From [Synechococcus] sp. NIES-970 (GTDB taxonomy: Bacteria; Cyanobacteriota; Cyanobacteriia; Cyanobacteriales; MRBY01): DNA of 64,000 nt. Of this stretch, positions 57,779 through 64,000 are shown in pieces. The position numbers were made by a program, and so were the translations under genes. The DNA lies in NCBI GenBank assembly GCA_002356215.1, contig AP017959.1, forward strand, positions 806,001 to 870,000, in the 5' to 3' direction. The notes beneath the pieces are model-generated. The model ran no database searches. It was not told the DNA's origin and saw nothing but the letters and a program-made list of their open reading frames with translations. The number at the start of each line of letters is the position of its first letter. Position 1 is the stretch's first letter.

Positions 57779-59455
57779 TCAATTTTGTAAACGGTTGGGC
57801 GAGAGGTTAAAAAACAGGGTTGATCGCCGGATATCCTGGGTGCTGCCGGTGCTAGTGAGGGTAAAGCTCCGTAGGTGGTTGAAGAAGGGTTTGGCGACAT
57901 AGTCTACCACTCGCAAAATGGGCACTTGGGTTTTAAACAGTTGGGAGCCCTGGCGCCAATCGGCAAAGAAATAACCGCTGTTTTCCGTCGGCAACTGGGC
58001 AATACTGGTCTGGAAATCTTTGTTGGCCAAAAGCGATCGCCCTTCATTGGCTTTGAGGGAACGACTGAGGGTCTTTACGGAGGTGGCAAACAGTTCATAA
58101 TCATCGAGGCTGAGGTGGGCGCCCCGCACATTGGCGTTTAGTTGCACCAAATTGTCGCGGTCTTTGGTGTCGATTTCTGTCCAGGCGGTGACCCGGCGAT
58201 CGCCCAGGGGCAGGCGACCCACACTCAAGCCTTTTTCCTGGGCCAAGCTGTCAAAATGGGCCATGACCGGCTCGAGGTCAGTCCCTTGATTGCGTTCCGC
58301 CACAAAGAGCCATTCCACTTGATTGCGTTCGGCATCCGGCACGAGGGCGAGGGCATATTCCCCCGAAATCCAAGCGAAAATATCTTCCGGTAAATCAATG
58401 CCGAGGGGTTCCTGGATCGCAGCTACTGCCTGTTGCAAAATCTGTGAAAGGGGGCTCTTGGGGTTTAATCCCGTGGTCGCCGACTGCCAGAGCTGCTGTA
58501 AATCTTGGCCGGCGATCGCCAACATCGCATCATCAGGAATGTAGTTGAGTACATGGGTCGGTGGGGCTGTCGTGCCGGGCACTAGGGCCGGCTGGGTTTC
58601 CCCAATCAAAGCTGTTTCTGCAATCAATCCTTCTGGATGGAGACCGATGGCGATCGCCAACCGCTGTTCTAGGGTGGGCTCTTCGGGGGCCGGATCGTTG
58701 GCGATCCAGGCGCTCAAGGCTGGTAGATTCGCCACCATCACACCGATGTGTTGGCGATCGATGGTTTCTAGGGCTTCGATATACTGCGGGTCATGACTGA
58801 GGTTTAAATCCGGCACCTGCACCGTATTGATTGCATTGCGCAGCACCTTCGCCTCGTTCGCAAACAGCACATAATTGCCGATAATCGCACTGGCAAAACG
58901 ATGACTACCCGCTTCGGGGATGACTAAGTTAACGCCTTTGTATTGATCAAAGCTTAAACCCGCTTCCGGGGCGATCGCCTGGTCAGTGTAAGAGAGTTGT
59001 AAAAACTCCTTCGCTAAATTCTCATCCCGCGCTTCCACCATCAGTAGATAGCCGGGCTGCGCCCCATTACTAAGATCCCGGTCCACATCGAGGGTTGTTA
59101 CTGCCAAACTAATTTCGTCCCCTAACCAGGGCTCAATCTGCCGCCTGTAGTCTAGGCCCGTAGCACTGAGCAAACTCGTTTTCACCTGTTGTAACTCTGT
59201 CAGGGTAGCCCGTCGTTTTCCCCAGGGGGTCTGCACCAAACCCAAGGCCGCTAATTTTTCGGGATTCACCACCAGAGAAACCATCAAAGGCGCTTGGCGG
59301 GGCACAAATAAAGCTGCGGCTGGGTTACGCGTTACCCCACCCTGGAGCCAAGGTAAAGGGCTATGTTTCAAGATACCGACCCAACTGCCCACTCCTATCG
59401 AGAGTAGGAGTACCACCAGAAGACCGAGATAGACAAAGAAGGAACGAGATTTCAT
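57779..59455 (-). CDS. DUF3352 domain protein, membrane-anchored
   Basis: 558 residues. An N-terminal span (about 7-27; FVYLGLLVVLLLSIGVGSWVG) is probably a signal anchor. The remainder is a large domain with repeated beta-strand units, e.g. PAAALFVPRQAPLMVSLVVNP and LNYIPDDAMLAIAGQDL, matching the cyanobacterial DUF3352 family of unknown function. Probably periplasmic or lumenal. It is near the kinase on the same strand (about 150 bp apart). Confidence 0.85.
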   Translation of the reverse strand: MKSRSFFVYLGLLVVLLLSIGVGSWVGILKHSPLPWLQGGVTRNPAAALFVPRQAPLMVSLVVNPEKLAALGLVQTPWGKRRATLTELQQVKTSLLSATGLDYRRQIEPWLGDEISLAVTTLDVDRDLSNGAQPGYLLMVEARDENLAKEFLQLSYTDQAIAPEAGLSFDQYKGVNLVIPEAGSHRFASAIIGNYVLFANEAKVLRNAINTVQVPDLNLSHDPQYIEALETIDRQHIGVMVANLPALSAWIANDPAPEEPTLEQRLAIAIGLHPEGLIAETALIGETQPALVPGTTAPPTHVLNYIPDDAMLAIAGQDLQQLWQSATTGLNPKSPLSQILQQAVAAIQEPLGIDLPEDIFAWISGEYALALVPDAERNQVEWLFVAERNQGTDLEPVMAHFDSLAQEKGLSVGRLPLGDRRVTAWTEIDTKDRDNLVQLNANVRGAHLSLDDYELFATSVKTLSRSLKANEGRSLLANKDFQTSIAQLPTENSGYFFADWRQGSQLFKTQVPILRVVDYVAKPFFNHLRSFTLTSTGSTQDIRRSTLFFNLSPNRLQN

Positions 59456-59530
59456 GGATTGCCTAGAAACGCACGGGGTCTATTATCTCATTCCCTCGGG
59501 AGGATCGAAAATTCTCCCAAATGGGGAGCT

Positions 59531-59749
59531 TTAATGGCGCTTTTTTGCTTTCCAAGTGCCCCCGTAGCGATAGTGAGCATTATTTTCGGCCAACTTCCGC
59601 CGGCAGTCTGGGCACACCAAAATCCACTGCTGGCTTGGGTCATGCTGAATGCGGTATCGCACAAAGACGACATTTTGACAGATTTCACAATTTTTTTCTC
59701 GAATACGGGCCACTTCAAACAAATTCTTTATGGGGACTACAGAGATCAT
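59531..59749 (-). CDS. Zinc-ribbon miniprotein
   Basis: Up to 72 residues. Two Cys pairs, CEIC and CPDC, spaced 24 residues apart, and a conserved-looking end (HYRYGGTWKAKKRH) resemble small cyanobacterial proteins with a zinc ribbon. The ATG at 59749 lies immediately after the U-tract of the porin terminator, so the real start may be further in, for example the TTG at 59722. Function unknown; the basic tail could bind nucleic acid. The gene lies antisense to nothing annotated. Confidence 0.6.
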   Translation of the reverse strand: MISVVPIKNLFEVARIREKNCEICQNVVFVRYRIQHDPSQQWILVCPDCRRKLAENNAHYRYGGTWKAKKRH

Positions 59750-59778
59750 AAAAAATCCCCGCCCCTAAACAGGCGGGG
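59750..59778 (-). terminator. Terminator of the porin gene
   Basis: On the minus strand CCCCGCC (59778-59772) pairs with GGCGGGG (59763-59757), 8-nt loop, followed by ATTTTTT. Confidence 0.88.
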
Positions 59779-59868
59779 AATATTAGAGAATCTAGCAGTA
59801 CCAAACTTCAAAGAGTTTGTGTGAGGTGTTTGGTTGAGTCGATGCGACTTGGGCCATCAATACCTGAT

Positions 59869-61485
59869 CTAGAACGTAAAGGTTGTGCGGACTGTCCCGA
59901 TCACGATATCTGCATTGTTCGTATCTTGGTTGGGGTTGACCAACCAAATGACACCAGGGGTAATGGAGATATTCCGCGTGAGTTGATATTTGTAGAGACC
60001 TTCGATGTGCAAAGGCATATCATCGGTGAACCCAACAGGGGCGGCACCACCAATTTCTAAGTTACTGGCATAGGGTTCTGCTCCAACGATGATTGCGCCC
60101 ATGTTGCCGGGTTTACCAAGGTTGGGGAAAGCAAGAATACCGGCCCAGGTCCAGATATCGGCGGAGCCATCGGCATCGAGGAAATCGGCATTGGTATAGC
60201 CGACCCAACCCCGCAGACTGACGCGATCGCTCACATCCCATTGGGTTTGGAAACCAAAAGAGTCACTTTCGATCGCCCCTAAAGTCCCCAGGACAGGGTC
60301 AGTCCCTGCACCAAGGTTGCCCCATCTGGTGCCAGTTCCTCCATAGGCGAAGGCACCGTTGGCGGTGTCATAACCCCGGAGATAGTTGAGGCCAAATCTG
60401 AGGCGATCGCTCGGCTTCACCACCAGTTGAGCCAGGGCAGAGTAGCTGCCATCAAAGAGGCCATTGCGGTCACTGGGGTCACTGCCATTTTTCGCGAGGT
60501 AGCCAGCTGACACTTGGAAAGTATCGTTGAAATTGTGGCGGACACCAATACCCGTGCTAGGAACCCCTAGACCAAGGCGATAAATCGGATTGCGCTCCCC
60601 AAAGCGAGAAAGCGCGCCATTGGAGCCGCCCCCCGCTTCGAGGCCAGTGTTAAAGGTGTCGGCATAGAAGTGGTGGCCCCCCAGACTGGCCATGGCGGTG
60701 ACAGTGGTCTTGTTCCCAAGGGGGAAAACGTAGTGGAGGCGATCAATAGTGATGTCATTGCCTGTTTCGCCGTCATAGCTAAAGCGGCCTTCTTGGGTGA
60801 GGGGGGCAATGCCATAGCGACTGATAAAGGAAGTCCCTGCATTGCCAGCGCTGAGACGAGTATAGAGTTGGTCTCGCCCCGTGAAACTGGTTACCAGTTG
60901 GAGGCGGACTTTATCTTGGAAAACGGTCTGGGCATCAACGTCACTGCCAAAGGCATCGGAAACATTAAAGGAGACCTCTCCCATCAGTTTTGTGGTGGTA
61001 GAGAACTGGTGATCTTCTAGGAAGTCAACGCGTCCTTCGAGATCACCAACGCGATCGCCCAGGGTTGCCAGTTCTACTTCAAATTCGTCAAGGAGACGAC
61101 GGAGAGCTGCCAGATCTTCCACACTAACCTCACCCCCCTCCTGGATCATCCGCTCGATCTGCTGGAGACAAGCGTTCAGACCCGCCGCAAATTCATAGCG
61201 GCTCAGGGGGCGATCGCCTCGGAAAGTGCCATCAGGGTAGCCGACGATACAGTTGTAATTCTCTACCAGGTTACGGAGTGCATCAAACGCCCAGTCAGAG
61301 GGGGAAACGTCACTGAGTTGGAAAACGCTATTCACTTGAGCGACTGAGGCGTCGTCACTGTACTGGTTGATTTGCACCAGCAGGTCTTGATTGTCCTGAG
61401 CGATCGCCTGATTTGCTACGGCCAAAAAGGCCGCCGTTGCTAGGGACACATGTCTCAAAAAAGCCATAGTTTTGTTTTTCCTCAT
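59869..61485 (-). CDS. Outer-membrane porin with SLH domain (iron-uptake porin type)
   Basis: About 538 residues. Signal peptide (MRKNKTMAFLRHVSLATAAFLAV, cleavage after NQAIA). An SLH domain follows at about 50-115 (SDVSPSDWAFDALRNLVENY, GYPDGTFRGDRPLSRYEFAAGL), then a coiled-coil spacer (VGDLEGRVDFLEDH), then an OprB-type beta-barrel to the C-terminal Phe (TVRTTFTF). Known: such porins anchor to peptidoglycan by the SLH domain and let small solutes or iron pass. The start was set at the ATG at 61485; the ATG at 61467 (MAFLRH) is also possible, with AGGA 13 nt upstream. Confidence 0.92.
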   Translation of the reverse strand: MRKNKTMAFLRHVSLATAAFLAVANQAIAQDNQDLLVQINQYSDDASVAQVNSVFQLSDVSPSDWAFDALRNLVENYNCIVGYPDGTFRGDRPLSRYEFAAGLNACLQQIERMIQEGGEVSVEDLAALRRLLDEFEVELATLGDRVGDLEGRVDFLEDHQFSTTTKLMGEVSFNVSDAFGSDVDAQTVFQDKVRLQLVTSFTGRDQLYTRLSAGNAGTSFISRYGIAPLTQEGRFSYDGETGNDITIDRLHYVFPLGNKTTVTAMASLGGHHFYADTFNTGLEAGGGSNGALSRFGERNPIYRLGLGVPSTGIGVRHNFNDTFQVSAGYLAKNGSDPSDRNGLFDGSYSALAQLVVKPSDRLRFGLNYLRGYDTANGAFAYGGTGTRWGNLGAGTDPVLGTLGAIESDSFGFQTQWDVSDRVSLRGWVGYTNADFLDADGSADIWTWAGILAFPNLGKPGNMGAIIVGAEPYASNLEIGGAAPVGFTDDMPLHIEGLYKYQLTRNISITPGVIWLVNPNQDTNNADIVIGTVRTTFTF

Positions 61486-61714
61486 ACCCAAATCTTCAGT
61501 TGCACATTGGTAAACCGAAGCTTATGAAGGGGTTAATAAAATGAATGGCTTAGTTTTGCCATGGCTTTAGCAGTTATTTTGGTAGCTTCCCTTACGAAAT
61601 CACTTCTGTGATGCAAGTCAGACTGATGTTGCATCCAAAAGTCGCATCAAGCAAGCAACAAGCGGGAACTGTATCCTAGAAACAGCAATTACAGATCTTT
61701 CAGGCGGTAAATCT
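61486..61714. other. Divergent intergenic region, porin and pentapeptide gene
   Basis: 229 bp that must hold both promoters. I see no clear hairpin, small gene or operator. Confidence 0.35.
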
Positions 61715-62239
61715 ATGGTTTTCTTCGGCACCCGATTAGCATGGTCAAAATTTATCCAGCGAGTCATGGTGATCTTTTTTGTGGCGATCGCTTCAATTTG
61801 CCTCATAGCACCCCAGGCGATCGCCGACAGCAAGTTGAACTATACCTATTCCGAGCTGCCCAACCACGACTTTTCTCACCAAGACCTCCAGGCCGCTAGC
61901 TTTGCCCGGGCCGATGTGCGGGGCAGCGACTTTACTGAAAGCGATCTCAGCCGCGCCATCCTCACCGAAGGCAAATTTATGGAAGCAGACCTCAGGGGCG
62001 CCAACCTTTCCGAAGCCTTTATGGATCAAGTCAACATGGAAGGGGCGGACCTGACCAATGCCCTGTTTATCGATGCCGTCGCCCCGGGGACAAATTTCGC
62101 TGGGGCCACTATCGATGGCGCAGATTTTTCCGGTGCGCTCCTCGACCGTTACCAATTGTCTGAACTCTGCAAACGGGCTTCCGGCACCAATACCGTCACG
62201 AACATAGACACCCGCTACAGCCTCAACTGCAAGAACTAA
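61715..62239 (+). CDS. Exported pentapeptide-repeat protein
   Basis: 174 residues. A signal peptide with a basic start and hydrophobic core (FIQRVMVIFFVAIASICLIA) ends at PQAIADS. About 12 pentapeptide repeats follow (A(D/N)LXX pattern: ADLRGANLSEAFMDQ, GADLTNALF). The C-terminus ends in two Cys (ELCKRASG ... SLNCKN) that could form a disulfide. Similar lumenal pentapeptide proteins occur in cyanobacteria and plant thylakoids (TL15/TL17-like). Function unknown. Confidence 0.88.
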   Translation: MVFFGTRLAWSKFIQRVMVIFFVAIASICLIAPQAIADSKLNYTYSELPNHDFSHQDLQAASFARADVRGSDFTESDLSRAILTEGKFMEADLRGANLSEAFMDQVNMEGADLTNALFIDAVAPGTNFAGATIDGADFSGALLDRYQLSELCKRASGTNTVTNIDTRYSLNCKN

Positions 62240-62271
62240 TATCCCCAGTTGCTGCTCTAATAATTCTGTAA

Positions 62272-62348
<77 letters not shown>

Positions 62349-62428
62349 AAAAGCAGAATCCATACTAACACAGGTAAACCTTGCTAGGATAAAAACCTGT
62401 GCGTTAATTTCAAAAGTTTGCAAAAAAT

Positions 62429-62445
62429 AAGGAGCGATCGCCGTG
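62429..62445 (+). promoter_or_regulatory. Shine-Dalgarno and GTG start of lipA
   Basis: AAGGAG (62429-62434) is 8 nt before GTG at 62443. The spacer contains a HIP1 octamer. Confidence 0.75.
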
Positions 62446-63336
62446 GCGGTAAAACCAGAGTGGCTCAGAGTAAAAGCCCCCCAATGGCAGCGGGTTGGTA
62501 GCGTCAAAGAAATTTTACGAGACCTCAACCTCAACACTGTCTGCGAAGAAGCTTCTTGTCCCAATATCGGCGAATGCTTTAACGCTGGTACTGCCACTTT
62601 TTTGATCATGGGGCCTGCCTGTACCCGCGCCTGCCCCTACTGCGATATCGACTTTGATAAAGTGCCCCGGGGCCTTGATCCTGCCGAACCTGATAACCTG
62701 GCTGAAGCCGTTCGTCGTTTGAACCTCAACCATGTGGTGATCACCTCCGTAAATCGCGATGACTTGCCCGATGGCGGTGCGAGTCAATTTGTGAAATGTA
62801 TCGAACGCACCCGTACCCTTTCTCCCAAAACCACCATCGAAGTGCTCATTCCCGACCTCTGCGGCAATTGGGATGCCCTCGAAACTTTACTGCAAGCAGA
62901 GCCTGAAGTTCTAAATCACAACACTGAGACAGTGCCTCGCCTCTACAAAAAAACTCGGCCCCAGGGAGATTATCAACGCTCTCTCGAATTGCTCCAGCGC
63001 ACCCGTGAGCTGACGCCCTGGGTCTACACAAAATCTGGGATTATGGTGGGCCTTGGGGAAACTGATGTTGAAGTCCGTGAAGTGATGCGCGATCTACGGG
63101 CCGTGGACTGTGACATTCTCACCATTGGCCAATATCTCCAGCCGACCCAAAAACACTTGGGTGTGAAAGATTTTGTGACCCCAGAGCAATTTGACGCTTG
63201 GCGTGAATATGGTGAATCCCTCGGCTTTTTGCAGGTGGTTTCTAGCCCGCTCACCCGCAGCTCCTACCACGCAGAACAGGTGCGCACTTTAATGGCAAGT
63301 CACCCTAGATCTAAACCTGTAATCATTGCGCGATGA
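62443..63336 (+). CDS. lipA: Lipoyl synthase
   Basis: 297 residues. Radical-SAM enzyme that inserts sulfur into protein-bound octanoyl to make lipoate. Auxiliary cluster cysteines Cys34, Cys39 and Cys45 ([12 protein letters not shown]) and the radical-SAM CxxxCxxC at Cys60, Cys64 and Cys67 are visible; the C-terminal RSSYHAEQ segment carries the conserved Arg-Ser-Ser. The GTG start is supported by a strong AAGGAG. Its TGA overlaps the ATG of the cysteine desulfurase gene (ATGA), so the two are translationally coupled. Confidence 0.96.
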   Translation: MAVKPEWLRVKAPQWQRVGSVKEILRDLNLNTVCEEASCPNIGECFNAGTATFLIMGPACTRACPYCDIDFDKVPRGLDPAEPDNLAEAVRRLNLNHVVITSVNRDDLPDGGASQFVKCIERTRTLSPKTTIEVLIPDLCGNWDALETLLQAEPEVLNHNTETVPRLYKKTRPQGDYQRSLELLQRTRELTPWVYTKSGIMVGLGETDVEVREVMRDLRAVDCDILTIGQYLQPTQKHLGVKDFVTPEQFDAWREYGESLGFLQVVSSPLTRSSYHAEQVRTLMASHPRSKPVIIAR

Positions 63337-64000
63337 AACGTCCTATCTATCTGGATAACCATGCGACAACCCCCGTCGATCCGCAGGTACTGGAAGCGAT
63401 GTTGCCCTACTTTACGGAGCAGTTTGGCAATCCAGCCAGCGCCGGCCATATGTATGGTTGGGAAGCCAGCGCGGCGGTAGAACGGGCGAGGGAGATCATT
63501 GCCACCAGCATTGGAGCAGAGCCAGAGGAGATTGTGTTTACGAGCGGGGCAACGGAGGCAAACAATTTAGCGATTAAAGGGGTGGCTGAAGCCTATTTTG
63601 AAAAAGGCAGACACATTGTCACGGTGCAAACGGAACACCGGGCAGTGCTTGACCCCTGCGCCTATCTAGAAACCCTGGGTTTTGAGATCACCTATCTACC
63701 AGTACAAGCCAATGGGTTACTGGATTTATCGCTGCTGGAAACAGCGCTCCGTCAAGATACGGTGCTGGTTTCGGTGATGGCGGCCAATAACGAGATTGGG
63801 GTACTGCAACCGATCGCCCAAATCGGGGCCCTTTGCCACGAGCGGGGGATTTTATTTCACTGTGACGCGGCCCAGGCGATCGCCAAAATCGCGATCAATG
63901 TGCAGACCCAAAATATTGACCTCCTTTCCCTCACCGCCCACAAAATTTATGGTCCCAAAGGCATTGGGGCGCTGTATGTGCGCCGGAAAAATCCCCGGGT
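63333..64000 (+). CDS. Cysteine desulfurase (NifS/IscS type), C-terminus outside window
   Basis: About 222 codons of the N-terminal part, open at the right edge. PLP-enzyme features: [25 protein letters not shown] (about 70-82), [29 protein letters not shown] (Asp stacks on PLP), and the PLP Lys in [11 protein letters not shown] (about 204). It releases sulfur from cysteine for Fe-S clusters and thiolation. Start ATG overlaps lipA's stop as ATGA. The catalytic Cys lies beyond the window, so subfamily is not certain. Confidence 0.93.
   Translation, partial: MKRPIYLDNHATTPVDPQVLEAMLPYFTEQFGNPASAGHMYGWEASAAVERAREIIATSIGAEPEEIVFTSGATEANNLAIKGVAEAYFEKGRHIVTVQTEHRAVLDPCAYLETLGFEITYLPVQANGLLDLSLLETALRQDTVLVSVMAANNEIGVLQPIAQIGALCHERGILFHCDAAQAIAKIAINVQTQNIDLLSLTAHKIYGPKGIGALYVRRKNPR

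Overview
The window is cyanobacterial chromosome. Evidence seen directly: the palindrome GCGATCGC (HIP1) recurs throughout both genes and gaps, and several genes belong to cyanobacterial or plastid-type families (Ycf29/Rre1-type regulator, Ycf51, Ycf55, DUF3352, DUF3288, an SLH-domain porin, and a fused pyrF-pyrE). The partial modular synthase at the left edge has the domain order of the 1-alkene-forming olefin synthase (Ols) of Picosynechococcus (Synechococcus sp. PCC 7002 clade). A member of that clade is therefore the most likely source; this is inference from gene content.

Layout. 0-6.4 kb: truncated Ols, minus strand. 6.5-9.7 kb: alpha/beta hydrolase, yidD and ftsH, read ftsH-yidD-hydrolase. 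9.9-12.9 kb: an MscS-type channel and a DUF3747/SLH exported protein. 13-18 kb: small lipoprotein, recN, glmM and a Uma2 nuclease-like protein. 18-22 kb: malic enzyme facing pheT. 22.4-26.6 kb: a Ser/Thr kinase with pentapeptide repeats converging on a substrate-binding lipoprotein and an FAH-family enzyme. 26.9-29.7 kb: rpsF, a degenerate histidine kinase, a candidate small RNA and ycf51. 29.7-35.1 kb: a GldA-like dehydrogenase, purK, a gamma-glutamylcyclotransferase-like gene, a Ycf29-type regulator, DUF3288 and pyrF-pyrE. 35.2-42.6 kb: MacB-like permease, tRNA-Arg, SNF2 helicase, rpoZ, a receiver-Ycf55 protein, a Nudix hydrolase and RidA. 42.7-47.8 kb: hisZ, hisG, rimO and crhR in one direction. 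47.8-52.7 kb: J-domain/TPR protein, inositol monophosphatase, ferredoxin, tRNA-Ser, ABC-F ATPase and an AT-rich orphan membrane protein. 52.8-59.5 kb: thrS, ruvC, a coding-like remnant, a kinase with TPRs and a DUF3352 protein. 59.5-64 kb: zinc-ribbon miniprotein, porin, lumenal pentapeptide protein, tRNA-Pro, lipA and a cysteine desulfurase truncated by the window end.

Most genes are housekeeping: translation (pheT, thrS, rpsF, rimO, crhR and three tRNAs), nucleotide and histidine synthesis, DNA repair (recN, ruvC), proteolysis (ftsH) and cofactor assembly. lipA and the desulfurase overlap by ATGA. Envelope functions are represented by the porin, SLH protein, MscS channel, MacB-like permease and lipoproteins. 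I see no phage, CRISPR array or intact insertion sequence. The least explained items are a promoter-plus-terminator unit with no gene near 28.9-29.05 kb, a frameshifted coding-like remnant near 55.3 kb, the degenerate kinase at 27.3-28.7 kb and the AT-rich orphan at 52.2-52.7 kb.
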